Source of the DNA: Paracoccus aurantiacus
GTDB lineage: Bacteria; Pseudomonadota; Alphaproteobacteria; Rhodobacterales; Rhodobacteraceae
DNA length: 64,000 nucleotides
Direction: 5' to 3'
NCBI RefSeq assembly: GCF_007993065.1
Contig: NZ_VOPL01000006.1
Span: 124,001-188,000 of the forward strand
The translations under genes and the position numbers were made by a program. The notes under the pieces are model-generated. The model did no database searches, was not told the origin of the DNA, and was given only the letters and a program-made list of their open reading frames with translations. Of the stretch, positions 26,225 through 35,220 are shown piece by piece; position 1 is the stretch's first letter, and each line of letters begins with the position of its first letter.

Positions 26225-27885
26225 TGTATCATCACACCGAATTTGACCGCGCCTTCGTCGTTGATCGCGCACAGCGTTTCCGCGATCAGGTGCAGCGCCG
26301 CATCTCTGGCGCGCTGACCGAAGACGAATTTCGCCCGCTGCGCCTGATGAACGGCGTCTATCTGCAGCTGCACGCCTATATGCTGCGCATCGCGATCCCC
26401 TATGGCACGATCAGCCCGGACCAGATGCGTCAGCTTGCCGTGATCGCTGACCGCTGGGACAAGGGCTACGGCCATTTCACGACCCGCCAGAATATCCAGT
26501 TCAACTGGCCCAAGCTGGTCGACATCCCGGATATGCTTGATGCACTGGCAGAAGTCGGCATGCATGCGATCCAGACATCGGGCAACACGATCCGCAATGT
26601 CACGGCTGACCACTTCGCCGGGGCAGCCGCGGATGAAATTGCCGATCCGCGCCCCTATGCCGAGTTGATCCGCCAGTGGTCGACCGATCACCCGGAATTC
26701 CAGTTCCTGCCGCGCAAGTTCAAGATCGCGGTGTCGGGCAGCCCGAATGACCGCGCGGTCGTCAAGTCGCATGACATCGGCCTGCGCATGGTCGAAAAGG
26801 ACGGGGAAAGCGGGTTCGAAGTCTCTGTCGGTGGTGGGCTTGGCCGCACGCCGCTGGTCGGCAAGGTCATCAACGAATTCGTCCCGGTGGCTGATCTGCT
26901 GCCCTATCTGGAGGCGATCCTGTCGGCCTATAACTCTGTCGGGCGACGCGACAACAAGTACAAGGCGCGCCTGAAGATCGCCGTGCAGGAACTTGGCATC
27001 GACCATATCCGGGAACTGGTGGATGAGCGTTTTGCCGAGATCCGCCCTAAATTCGACGGCACCGATCAGACGATCCTTGACCAGATCGCCGCGCGGTTCG
27101 GGCAGCCGACGCTGGTGAGCGGCCGCAGCACTGCCGATTACGACGCGGCGCGCGAGGCGGACCCAATTTTCCGGTCCTGGGCCGATACGAACCTGCATGC
27201 GCACAAGCATGCCGATTATGCGATCGTCACCGTGTCGCTGAAAAAGCATGGTGCAACGCCGGGTGATGCGACCTTTGACCAGATGCGCGTGCTCGCCGAT
27301 CTTGCCGAACGGTTCGGGCAGGGCGATCTGCGCATCAGTCACGAACAGAACGTCGTGCTGCCGCACATTCACAAGGCTGACCTTGCCGCGCTTCACGCCG
27401 CGCTGCGCGAGGCTGATCTGGGGACGGCCAATCTCGGCCTGATCTCGGACATCATCGCTTGCCCGGGGCTGGATTATTGCGCGCTGGCGACGGCGCGGTC
27501 GATCCCGATTGCCCAGCAGATCGCGACGCGCTTCGACGAGCTGAAGCTGGAACATGAAATCGGCGAACTGAAGATCAAGATTTCCGGCTGCATCAATGCC
27601 TGCGGGCACCACCATGTCGGCCATATCGGCATCCTTGGCCTGGACCGCGCCGGCGTCGAAAACTATCAGGTCACGCTTGGCGGCGACGGCACCGAAACCA
27701 TGTCGGTGGGCGAGCGTGCGGGCCCCGGCTTTTCGAAGGATGAGATCATCCCGGCCATCGAGCGCCTGGTCTATGGCTATCTTGACGTTCGCGAGGACGC
27801 ATCGGAAACGTTCCTTCAGGCCTATCGCCGACTGGGGCCAGAGCCGTTCAAGGCAGCGCTTTATCCTGAAAAGGCGGCCGCGTAA
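26224..27885 (+). CDS. cysI: Sulfite reductase hemoprotein (CysI/ferredoxin type)
   Basis: The 553-residue protein is a nitrite/sulfite reductase with two ferredoxin-like half-domains. The siroheme-4Fe4S cysteines are Cys413 and Cys419 (CPGLDYC) and Cys456 and Cys460 (CINACGHHH). The N-terminal substrate-binding region has GYGHFTTRQNIQFNWPKL and TSGNTIRNVTADHFAG. It reduces sulfite to sulfide for cysteine synthesis. The context (cysH next, DUF2849 before) favours sulfite over nitrite. It overlaps both neighbours by single bases or codons, so the operon is tightly coupled. Confidence 0.92.
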   Translation: MYHHTEFDRAFVVDRAQRFRDQVQRRISGALTEDEFRPLRLMNGVYLQLHAYMLRIAIPYGTISPDQMRQLAVIADRWDKGYGHFTTRQNIQFNWPKLVDIPDMLDALAEVGMHAIQTSGNTIRNVTADHFAGAAADEIADPRPYAELIRQWSTDHPEFQFLPRKFKIAVSGSPNDRAVVKSHDIGLRMVEKDGESGFEVSVGGGLGRTPLVGKVINEFVPVADLLPYLEAILSAYNSVGRRDNKYKARLKIAVQELGIDHIRELVDERFAEIRPKFDGTDQTILDQIAARFGQPTLVSGRSTADYDAAREADPIFRSWADTNLHAHKHADYAIVTVSLKKHGATPGDATFDQMRVLADLAERFGQGDLRISHEQNVVLPHIHKADLAALHAALREADLGTANLGLISDIIACPGLDYCALATARSIPIAQQIATRFDELKLEHEIGELKIKISGCINACGHHHVGHIGILGLDRAGVENYQVTLGGDGTETMSVGERAGPGFSKDEIIPAIERLVYGYLDVREDASETFLQAYRRLGPEPFKAALYPEKAAA

Positions 27886-29051
27886 TGGCACAGGTCGTCA
27901 CGATCCCGACACGTCCGGCGCGCATTGCCGCGCTGAACGACCGCTATCGTCATCACGCCGCGATCCGCGTGCTGCGCGACGCGTTGCGTGACCCGGAACT
28001 GGGGCGTGTGGCGATGGTATCTTCGTTCGGGGCCGATTCTGTCGCGCTGCTGCACATGATCGCGCTTGTCGATCGCGACACGCCGGTCCTGTTCGTGGAC
28101 ACGCAGATGCTGTTCCCCGAGACGTTGGCGTATCAGCAAGAGGTCGCGGCCAAGCTGGGCCTGACCGATGTGCGCATCATCCGTGCCACGCCTGCCGCGA
28201 TTGCGGCAGCGGACCCGGACGGCGATTTGAACCAGACAAATCCCGACGCCTGCTGCGATCTGCGCAAGACGGTGCCGCTGAACAAGGCGCTTCAGGGCTT
28301 TGACAGCTGGATCACCGGGCGCAAACGCTTTCAGGCCGCCAGCCGCGCTGACATCGACTTTTTCGAAGAGGACCCGGCCGGTCCGCGCATCAAGATCAAT
28401 CCGCTGGCGCACTGGACGGCACAGGATGTCGCCGACTATATCGTGAACAACAATCTGCCGCGCCACCCGCTTGTGTCGCAGGGCTATCCCTCTATCGGCT
28501 GTGCACCCTGCACAAGCCCGGTCCAGGAGGGTGAGGACCCGCGCGCAGGCCGCTGGCGCGGGCAACAGAAGACTGAATGTGGGATTCATTTCGTGAACGG
28601 TAAGCTACAACGTATTCAGCCCGCCGAGGCAGAGCCAGCCGAAGCCGAAACCGCTGCTTTCGAACCCGTGGATGGCCAGCCGGTCATTGTCCGCGACAGC
28701 GGTTTTGCGGCTGACGATTTCACCGGCGAAATCCTCGATCTTGAAAGCGATACCAATCTGGACGAGGCGAATGTGAATTTCCGCGAGGCGGAACTGATCC
28801 GCATCGCTTTCCCCAGCTTCACAGATGGGCGCGGTTTCACCATCGCGCGGCGTCTGCGCATGGCGGGATACAAGGGGCGTCTGCGCGCGCATGGCCACGT
28901 CATCGCCGATCAGTTCCCGATGGCGCGCCGGTCGGGTTTTGACGAGGTCGAGATCGACGCTGATCTTGCCCGCCGCCAGCCGTGGGAGCTTTGGAAGCGT
29001 TCGTCCGAGGTCGCGCCGTCCTATCTGACGCGGCTTGGCCGTCAGGCTTGA
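27885..29051 (+). CDS. cysH: APS reductase CysH fused to DUF934
   Basis: One 388-residue frame joins two normally separate genes. Residues 1-245 are phosphoadenylyl/adenylyl-sulfate reductase: the PP-loop is SSFGADSVALLH near 45, and the cluster cysteines are Cys123-Cys124 and Cys206...Cys209, the 4Fe4S set of APS reductases. The catalytic ECGIHF lies near 231-236. After an Ala/Glu-rich linker (about 243-258), residues about 260-388 are DUF934: RIAFPSFTDGRGFTIARRLRMAGYKGRLRAHG, then DQFPMARRSGFDEVEI. DUF934 normally follows cysH as its own gene. No stop or frame change is seen at the junction. The TAATG overlap with cysI makes it the last operon gene. Confidence 0.88.
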   Translation: MAQVVTIPTRPARIAALNDRYRHHAAIRVLRDALRDPELGRVAMVSSFGADSVALLHMIALVDRDTPVLFVDTQMLFPETLAYQQEVAAKLGLTDVRIIRATPAAIAAADPDGDLNQTNPDACCDLRKTVPLNKALQGFDSWITGRKRFQAASRADIDFFEEDPAGPRIKINPLAHWTAQDVADYIVNNNLPRHPLVSQGYPSIGCAPCTSPVQEGEDPRAGRWRGQQKTECGIHFVNGKLQRIQPAEAEPAEAETAAFEPVDGQPVIVRDSGFAADDFTGEILDLESDTNLDEANVNFREAELIRIAFPSFTDGRGFTIARRLRMAGYKGRLRAHGHVIADQFPMARRSGFDEVEIDADLARRQPWELWKRSSEVAPSYLTRLGRQA

Positions 29052-29151
29052 TCCGCCCAAGAAGGCAAGGTTGGCTCCGCGACGTAACGCTTGCCCTTTT
29101 CGGGGCCAACGCAATGATAACGGGCAATATCTTCAGGAGGAGTTGTCCGTC

Positions 29152-30120
29152 ATGTCGCTGCCGCCCATTCTTTCAAACCTGCGCATTCCCGTCATCGCCT
29201 CGCCGATGTTCATCGTCTCGAACCCGGATCTGGTGATTGCGCAATGCAAGGCCGGGATCGTTGGCAGTTTTCCGGCCCTGAACGCGCGGGAGAAAGATGG
29301 CGAGCCGGTTCAGCTTGAAGCATGGCTGACCCGCATCACCGAAGAACTCGATCGCCACAATCAGGCCAATCCCGACAATCCGGCAGCCCCTTTTGCGGTT
29401 AACCAGATCGTGCATCGTTCGAATGTGCGGCTGGAACGTGACATCGAGATCTGCGTGAAGCACAAGGTGCCGCTGTGGATCACCTCGCTTGGCGCCCGGC
29501 CCGAGGTGAACGAGGCGGCGCATTCTGTCGGCGGCGTCGTGATGCACGACATCATCAACAACACCTTCGCGAAGAAGGCGATTGAAAAGGGCGCCGACGG
29601 TCTGATCGCGGTTGCGGCGGGCGCGGGCGGTCACGCAGGGATGCAGTCGCCCTTCGCGCTGATTCAGGAAATTCGCACGTGGTTCGACGGCCCGATTGCG
29701 CTGTCGGGGTCCATCGCCACGGGTCGCGCCGTGCTGGCGGCGCAGGCCATGGGGGCCGATCTGGGCTATATCGGCAGCCCCTTCATCGCGACCGAGGAAG
29801 CCAATGCAGTCCCAGAATACAAGGACATGATCGTGAATTCCGGGGCCGAGGATATCGTTTATTCATCGTTGTTCACAGGCGTTCACGGAAATTACCTGAA
29901 ACCATCAATCCGCAATGCCGGACTGGACCCGGACGATCTTGAACATGCCGATGCGTCTTCTATGAATTTCAGCCAGGGCGCATCGAAACCCAAGGCATGG
30001 AGCGCGATCTGGGGTGCCGGGCAGGGGATCGGCGCGATCCACAAGGTCCAGCCTGCTGCAGCATATATCGACCAGCTTGCCCGCGAATATGCCGATGCGA
30101 AGGCCGTTCTAGCCGCCTAA
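29152..30120 (+). CDS. Nitronate monooxygenase (NMO family)
   Basis: The 322-residue FMN-dependent TIM-barrel enzyme has the family start LRIPVIASPMFIVSNPDLVIAQCKAG and the FMN-phosphate loop GLIAVAAGAGGHAG near 160-173. Further elements are GPIALSGSIATGRAVLAAQAMGADLGYIGSPFIATEEA and YSSLFTGVHGNYLKPS. It oxidises alkyl nitronates such as propionate-3-nitronate. The start ATG at 29152 follows AGGAGG at 29135-29140. An upstream frame from 29035 overlaps cysH. The 3' end overlaps the convergent methyltransferase gene by 12 nt. Confidence 0.88.
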   Translation: MSLPPILSNLRIPVIASPMFIVSNPDLVIAQCKAGIVGSFPALNAREKDGEPVQLEAWLTRITEELDRHNQANPDNPAAPFAVNQIVHRSNVRLERDIEICVKHKVPLWITSLGARPEVNEAAHSVGGVVMHDIINNTFAKKAIEKGADGLIAVAAGAGGHAGMQSPFALIQEIRTWFDGPIALSGSIATGRAVLAAQAMGADLGYIGSPFIATEEANAVPEYKDMIVNSGAEDIVYSSLFTGVHGNYLKPSIRNAGLDPDDLEHADASSMNFSQGASKPKAWSAIWGAGQGIGAIHKVQPAAAYIDQLAREYADAKAVLAA

Positions 30121-30906
30121 TACCTCGACCGCTTCATCGCTGATTTCGGCGAGCGGGCCATAGAAGATCAGCGCCGGCGCAGCGCTTGGGCCTTCGCGGC
30201 GCAGCGTTTCGGCCAGTTCGGCGACCGTGCCGCGCCGAATGCGCTGGCCTGGCTGGCTAATCGCTGCGGCGATCAGGGCAGGGGTTTCGGCAGGCAGGCC
30301 GTGGGCGATCAGACCCGCCGCCATGTCCGGGAAGCTGCGCTGCCCCATGAAAATCACCGTGACGGATTTCGGATCGGCAAGTGCCGCCCAGTTCAGATCC
30401 TGCGGCAGCTTGCCGGTTACGTCAGCCCCGGTCAGATACTGAACCCGGCGCGCGGTGAGGCGGCGGGTCAGCGGCAGCCCTGCCGCTGCTGCCGCCGCGT
30501 TCACGGATGACACGCCCGGTACGACTTCAAACGGAATGCCGGCCCCGCGCACGGCTGCCAGCTCCTCCTCCAACCGCCCGAACATGCCCGCATCGCCGGA
30601 TTTCAGCCGCACCACGCGCTGCCCCGCCTGCGCATGCTTCAGGATCAGCGCATTCACGGCGTCCTGCTTAGCGCTTGGCCGTCCGGCGCGTTTGCCGACA
30701 GGAATCAGCTGCGCCTGCACGGCCAGCGCAAGGATCGGGCCCGAGGACAGGTCGTCATACAGCACCACATCAGCCTGCGAGAGCCGATCCGCGGCCCGCA
30801 GGGTCAGAAGCTCTGGATCGCCGGGGCCAGAGGAAATGAATGAAACGAAGCCGTTCATTCTGATTGATTTGCGCGTTTCGGGCGCATTGGCAAGTGGCGG
30901 TTGCAT
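30109..30906 (-). CDS. cobA: Uroporphyrinogen-III C-methyltransferase (SUMT)
   Basis: The 265-residue SAM-dependent methyltransferase has the tetrapyrrole-methylase pattern: VSFISSGPGDPELLTLRAADRLSQADVVLYDDL, VGKRAGRPS, VRLKSGDAGMFGRLEEE and VPGVSSVNAAAAAAGLPLTRR. It makes precorrin-2, the precursor of siroheme and cobalamin, and so supplies the cofactor of the CysI enzyme encoded 3 kb away. It lacks the N-terminal dehydrogenase/ferrochelatase part of CysG. The start is uncertain: ATG 30906 gives 265 residues, and ATG 30858 (MNGFVSF) gives 249 and begins right at the conserved core. Neither has a strong ribosome site. Confidence 0.85.
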   Translation of the reverse strand: MQPPLANAPETRKSIRMNGFVSFISSGPGDPELLTLRAADRLSQADVVLYDDLSSGPILALAVQAQLIPVGKRAGRPSAKQDAVNALILKHAQAGQRVVRLKSGDAGMFGRLEEELAAVRGAGIPFEVVPGVSSVNAAAAAAGLPLTRRLTARRVQYLTGADVTGKLPQDLNWAALADPKSVTVIFMGQRSFPDMAAGLIAHGLPAETPALIAAAISQPGQRIRRGTVAELAETLRREGPSAAPALIFYGPLAEISDEAVEVLGG

Positions 30907-30949
30907 ATGCGACAGTTGCAGGACTCTCGTTGCCAGCGACAGGACAAAA

Positions 30950-31384
30950 ATGACCGATTTCAGGCTGGATGATTTCTTGCCCTATCTTCTGAACAACGCC
31001 GCAGAATCGACGAGCCGCGCGTTTTCGGCCCATTATCGCGAAGCTTATGGCATGACCCGTGCGCAATGGCGGATCATGGCGCATCTCGGCAGCGATGGGG
31101 CGCTGACTGCCAGCGATATATGCGTTCGCTCTCATCTCGAAAAATCGAAGGTATCGCGCGCGGTTGCGGCGCTGGAAGAGCGGGGCTTGCTGCGCCGCGC
31201 GCCTTCCACCATCGACCGCCGGGCAGAGCATCTTTCCCTGACCGATCAGGGCAGGCAGGTTCATGCGGACCTTACCGCACATGCAAAACGCTTTTCTGAC
31301 ACCCTGATAGATCGTCTTGGAAAGGCCCGGACGACAGAACTCGCGGCGATTCTCCGCGATCTTACAAAGGATCGCGACGACTGA
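30950..31384 (+). CDS. MarR family transcriptional regulator
   Basis: The 144-residue winged-helix repressor has the MarR core: YGMTRAQWRIMAHLGSDGALTASDICVRSHLEKSKVSRAVAALEERGLLRRAPSTIDRRAEHLSLTDQGRQ, about 33-105. It lies 60 nt upstream of fumarylacetoacetase in the same direction and probably represses that aromatic catabolic module until an aromatic acid binds. ATG 30950 follows AGGAC. An upstream in-frame stretch is antisense to cobA and is not coding. The AT-rich 31385-31444 gap with TTGCGTTTGCAACTT contains an inverted repeat that could be its operator. Confidence 0.87.
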   Translation: MTDFRLDDFLPYLLNNAAESTSRAFSAHYREAYGMTRAQWRIMAHLGSDGALTASDICVRSHLEKSKVSRAVAALEERGLLRRAPSTIDRRAEHLSLTDQGRQVHADLTAHAKRFSDTLIDRLGKARTTELAAILRDLTKDRDD

Positions 31385-31413
31385 GCACTTGCCAGATCAG
31401 GTGCGCTATGTTA

Positions 31414-31432
31414 GTTGCGTTTGCAACTTATA
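31414..31432. promoter_or_regulatory. Inverted repeat before fahA, possible MarR operator
   Basis: AGTTGCGTTTGCAACT forms a perfect dyad (AGTTGC-GTTT-GCAACT, six-pair arms) about 15-30 nt upstream of the fumarylacetoacetase start, in the gap after the MarR gene. MarR proteins bind dyads of about this length, so this is the best candidate site for autoregulated control of the module. The assignment is inference from position and symmetry. Confidence 0.5.
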
Positions 31433-31444
31433 TGGGAGGCTGAC

Positions 31445-32647
31445 ATGTCGTTGAAAAGCTGGATCGAGGCAGCAAACGCGCCGGATTGCGATTTTCCGAT
31501 TCAGAATCTGCCCTATGGCGTGTTTTCAGTCGGCGGTGATACGCGCCGCTGCGGCGTAGCCATTGGCGACCGCATCGTCGATCTGGCCGCTTGCGAGGCG
31601 CAGGGTTATCTGGATGCTGCCGGGACATTCTCTGCCCCCCATCTCAACGATTTCATCGCGCTGGGACGCGTCAAATGGGAAGAGATCCGCAGTGTTCTGA
31701 CAGCGCTTCTGGCGCAGGATGGCGACGAGAATGTGCCGACCGTCGCAATGTCCGAGGCGACGTTGCATCTTCCGATCCGTGTCACCGAATATACGGACTT
31801 TTATGCTTCCCGAAACCACGCCTTCAACGTCGGCGTCCTGTTCCGCGGCCCGGAAAACGCTTTGCCGGCGCAATGGACGCATATGCCAATCGGTTATAAC
31901 GGCCGCGCGTCTTCCGTTGTCGTGTCGGGCACCGATGTGATCCGCCCGATGGGCCAGTTGAAAGGCGATGACGGCCCGATCTGGTCGGCCAGCAAGCGCC
32001 TGGATCTGGAGCTGGAGATAGGGGCAATCGTCGGCGCAACCTCAGATATGGGGGACCGCGTCAGCGTCGATCAGGCCGAACAGATGATCTTCGGTTATGT
32101 CCTGCTGAACGACTGGTCGGCGCGCGATATTCAGGCCTGGGAATACCAGCCGCTTGGTCCGTTTCAGGCCAAGGCCTTCGCGACCACGATTAGCCCGTGG
32201 GTCGTGACACAGGCCGCGCTGGAGCCCTTCCGCAGCAAGGGCGCCGAACGCCAGAACCCACTGCTGCCTTACCTGCACGAATCCCGTCCCGGTCTTTATG
32301 ACATCAACCTGTCGTGGAGCTTGAACGGCGAAGTGCTTAGCCGCACGAATTACAACGTCATGTACTACTCCTCGGCCCAGCAACTGGCGCATCACGCGTC
32401 ATCCGGCTGCCCGATGCGGGTCGGCGATCTGCTGGGTTCCGGCACAATTTCCGGCCCAACGCCCGATTCGACCGGTGCGCTGCTGGAAATGACCGAAGGT
32501 GGCAAGAAACCCGTGAAAATCGGCGATGAAGAGCGGACTTTCATTCAGGACGGAGATACGATCACGCTGAACGGTTATGCGCAGGGCGACGGCTACCGCG
32601 TCGGCTTCGGCGACTGCACGGGGACCGTGCTACCCGCGAAGGAGTAA
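31445..32647 (+). CDS. fahA: Fumarylacetoacetase
   Basis: The 400-residue enzyme hydrolyses fumarylacetoacetate to fumarate and acetoacetate, the last step of homogentisate breakdown. The N-terminal FAH domain reads DCDFPIQNLPYGVFSVGG. The catalytic FAA_hydrolase domain has YTDFYASRNHAFNVGVLFRG, then PIGYNGRASSVVVSG, the metal-site ELEIGAIVG, and LLNDWSARDIQAWEYQPLGPFQAKAF. Length and motifs fit the family. GGGAGG is just before the ATG at 31445. Homogentisate dioxygenase and maleylacetoacetate isomerase are not adjacent, although HPPD is encoded at 62-63 kb. Confidence 0.94.
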   Translation: MSLKSWIEAANAPDCDFPIQNLPYGVFSVGGDTRRCGVAIGDRIVDLAACEAQGYLDAAGTFSAPHLNDFIALGRVKWEEIRSVLTALLAQDGDENVPTVAMSEATLHLPIRVTEYTDFYASRNHAFNVGVLFRGPENALPAQWTHMPIGYNGRASSVVVSGTDVIRPMGQLKGDDGPIWSASKRLDLELEIGAIVGATSDMGDRVSVDQAEQMIFGYVLLNDWSARDIQAWEYQPLGPFQAKAFATTISPWVVTQAALEPFRSKGAERQNPLLPYLHESRPGLYDINLSWSLNGEVLSRTNYNVMYYSSAQQLAHHASSGCPMRVGDLLGSGTISGPTPDSTGALLEMTEGGKKPVKIGDEERTFIQDGDTITLNGYAQGDGYRVGFGDCTGTVLPAKE

Positions 32648-32650
32648 GGG

Positions 32651-33601
32651 ATGTCCAAGCAATTCGCCTCTGCCGGCGACATGGCGGAAAAGAAGATCAG
32701 CTTTACGGAGGTTGGCGAGGGTCTGTGGGCCTTCACGGCCGAAGGCGATCCGAATACCGGTGTCATCATCGGCGACGAATCGGTGATGATCGTCGAGGCG
32801 CAGGCGACGCCGCGGCTGGCCCGCAAGGTGATCGAGAAGGTTCGTGAGGTCACGGACAAGCCGATCAGCCATCTGGTGATGACGCATTATCACGCGGTTC
32901 GGGTGCTCGGTGCCTCGGCTTACGGTGCGCCGACGGTAATCATGGGCGAGAAGGCCCGCGCCATGGTCGTGGAGCGCGGGCAGGAGGACTGGGACAGCGA
33001 GTTTCAGCGCTTCCCGCGCTTGTTTCAGGGGCATGAGGAGATCCCCGGCCTGACCTGGCCGACCGAGACTTTCAGCGACCGAATGACCGTCTATCTGGGC
33101 AATCGCCGGGTTGATCTGATGCATCTGGGTCGCGCCCATACGGCGGGCGATATCGTGGCCTATGTGCCTGACGCGAATGTCATGTTTACGGGGGATATCG
33201 TCGAATACCATAGCGCCTGCTATTGCGGCGATGGTCATTTCGCCGATTGGCCAGCGACGCTGGAAGCGATCCGCGCCTTCGATCTGGACGCAATCGCGCC
33301 GGGCCGCGGTGACGCGCTTGTCGGGCGCGACATGGTGAACGCGGCGCTTGATAATACCGCCGATTTCGTGCGCTCGACCTATCTGCCCGCAGCCCGTGTG
33401 GCGCGCGGTGGCGGCACGCTGAAACAGGCATGGGACGCCGTGCGCGCCGAATGCGACCCGAAATTCGGCGATTACGCGATCTATGAACATTGCCTGCCCT
33501 TCAACGTCGCCCGCGCCTATGACGAAGCGCTCGGCATCGACACCCCGCGCATCTGGACTGCCGAGCGTGACAAGCAGATGTGGGACATGCTGCAAGGCTA
33601 A
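32651..33601 (+). CDS. MBL-fold hydrolase with atypical metal motif
   Basis: The 316-residue protein has the metallo-beta-lactamase fold: GVIIGDESVMIVEAQ near 37-51, THYHAVRVLGASAYG near 78-92, a third histidine in HLGRAHTAGDI and an aspartate in VMFTGDIVEY. The usual HxHxDH motif reads His79-Tyr-His81-Ala-Val-Arg84, so the Asp and His of the second metal site are missing. The region SACYCGDGHF is unusual. It starts 3 nt after fahA and is cotranscribed with it. The substrate is unknown. A lactone or thioester from aromatic acid breakdown would suit the context, but this is a guess. Confidence 0.75.
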   Translation: MSKQFASAGDMAEKKISFTEVGEGLWAFTAEGDPNTGVIIGDESVMIVEAQATPRLARKVIEKVREVTDKPISHLVMTHYHAVRVLGASAYGAPTVIMGEKARAMVVERGQEDWDSEFQRFPRLFQGHEEIPGLTWPTETFSDRMTVYLGNRRVDLMHLGRAHTAGDIVAYVPDANVMFTGDIVEYHSACYCGDGHFADWPATLEAIRAFDLDAIAPGRGDALVGRDMVNAALDNTADFVRSTYLPAARVARGGGTLKQAWDAVRAECDPKFGDYAIYEHCLPFNVARAYDEALGIDTPRIWTAERDKQMWDMLQG

Positions 33602-33624
33602 CGCCGGTCAGGGAGGGGAGGCCC

Positions 33625-35220
33625 ATGGCAGACGCGAAGATCTTCGACCAGCAGCTTTATCCTTACCAGCGCCATCCCGATCAGGATGCGTCTGCGCCCG
33701 TGCGTCATCCGGTCATCGTGGTGGGTGCCGGGCCGGTCGGGCTGGCCACGGCCATCGACCTGGGCCTGCACGGCGTGCCGGTCGTGCTGCTTGACGACAA
33801 CGACCGCGTATCGACCGGCAGCCGTGCCATCTGTTTCGCCAAGCGCCCGCTGGAGATTTTCGATCGCCTCGGCTGCGGGCAACAGATGGTCGACAAGGGC
33901 GTGGTCTGGAATGTCGGCAAGGTTTTCATGGGCGAAAGGCAGGTCTATGACTTCAACCTGCTGCCTGAAGGGGGCCACCGCCGCCCCGCCTTCATCAACC
34001 TTCAGCAATATTACGTCGAACAGATGCTGCTGGACCGCTTGCGCGACTTGCAGGGGCAGGGCGCGCCGATCCAGCTGCGCGGCAAGTCCCGCGTTTCCGC
34101 CATCGGCCAGCATGAGGACCATGCGACGGTGGAAATCGACACGCCCGAAGGCCCATATGAACTGGAGGCCGACTGGCTGATCGCCTGCGACGGCGCGGGG
34201 TCGCCCACGCGCAAGATGCTGGGCCTCGATTTCGTCGGCCGCGTGTTCGAAGATAATTTCCTGATCGCCGACGTGACCATGCAGGCAGATTTCCCGACCG
34301 AGCGCTGGTTCTGGTTCGACCCGCCCTTCAACCCGGGCCAGTCTGCTTTGCTGCACAAACAGCCCGATGGGGTCTGGCGGATCGACCTGCAACTGGGCTG
34401 GGACATCGACAAAGAGGTCGAAAAGCGCCCGGAAAACGTCATCCCCCGCATCAAGGCGATGCTGGGCGAGGATGTCGAATTCGCGCTGGAATGGGTCAGC
34501 GTCTACACCTTCCAATGCCGGAGGATGGAGCGTTTCCGGCATGGCCGTGTGATCTTCGCGGGCGACAGCGCCCATCAGGTCAGCCCCTTCGGCGCGCGCG
34601 GCGCGAACAGCGGCATCCAGGACGCCGACAACCTGTGCTGGAAGCTGAAACTGGTGCTGGACGGCAGTGCGCCCGAAACCCTGCTCGACAGCTATGATGC
34701 CGAACGGCTTTACGGGGCCGAGGAAAACATCCTCAACTCCACCCGCTCAACCGATTTCATCACGCCAAAGTCGGAAATCAGCCGCATCTTCCGCGATGCC
34801 GCCCTGCATCTGTCCGAACGCCACGCCTTCGCCCGCCCCTTCGTGAATTCCGGCCGGCTGTCGGTCCCCTGCACCTATGACGGATCGGCGCTGAACACGG
34901 CGGACGCCATGCCAGAGGCACCCGCCCGCACCCGTCCCGGCAGCCCCTGCCCGGATGCCGAACTGCCCGATGGCTTCCTGCTCGACCGCCTTGGTGGGCG
35001 TTTCACTGTTCTGGCCATAGGCACGGACGCCAAACCCGTCGAGGCTGGCGACATTCCCATCGACCTGATCGCCCTCGCCCCCTCGGAAACCCTGGCCGAG
35101 CGCTACGGCACCGGCATCTACCTGATCCGCCCCGACCAGCACATCGCCGCTCGCTGGCCCGCCTTCGACGCCCGCGCCATCCGCGAAGCCATCGCCCGCG
35201 CCACAGGAAACACGCCATGA
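33625..35220 (+). CDS. FAD-dependent aromatic hydroxylase (MhpA/PheA-like)
   Basis: The 531-residue flavoprotein belongs to the class A aromatic monooxygenases. The FAD-binding GAGPVGLATAIDLGLHG lies near 33-50, the middle DG motif is WLIACDGAGSPTRKMLGL near 185-202, and the GD motif is VIFAGDSAHQVSPFGARGANSGIQDADNLCWKL near 310-342. A thioredoxin-like C-terminal extension follows (DGFLLDRLGGRFTVLAIG). Family members ortho-hydroxylate phenolic acids with NAD(P)H. Beside fumarylacetoacetase it might feed homogentisate from 3-hydroxyphenylacetate or a relative, but the substrate is not proven. A GGAGG site precedes ATG 33625. It overlaps the DUF2783 gene by ATGA. Confidence 0.82.
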   Translation: MADAKIFDQQLYPYQRHPDQDASAPVRHPVIVVGAGPVGLATAIDLGLHGVPVVLLDDNDRVSTGSRAICFAKRPLEIFDRLGCGQQMVDKGVVWNVGKVFMGERQVYDFNLLPEGGHRRPAFINLQQYYVEQMLLDRLRDLQGQGAPIQLRGKSRVSAIGQHEDHATVEIDTPEGPYELEADWLIACDGAGSPTRKMLGLDFVGRVFEDNFLIADVTMQADFPTERWFWFDPPFNPGQSALLHKQPDGVWRIDLQLGWDIDKEVEKRPENVIPRIKAMLGEDVEFALEWVSVYTFQCRRMERFRHGRVIFAGDSAHQVSPFGARGANSGIQDADNLCWKLKLVLDGSAPETLLDSYDAERLYGAEENILNSTRSTDFITPKSEISRIFRDAALHLSERHAFARPFVNSGRLSVPCTYDGSALNTADAMPEAPARTRPGSPCPDAELPDGFLLDRLGGRFTVLAIGTDAKPVEAGDIPIDLIALAPSETLAERYGTGIYLIRPDQHIAARWPAFDARAIREAIARATGNTP

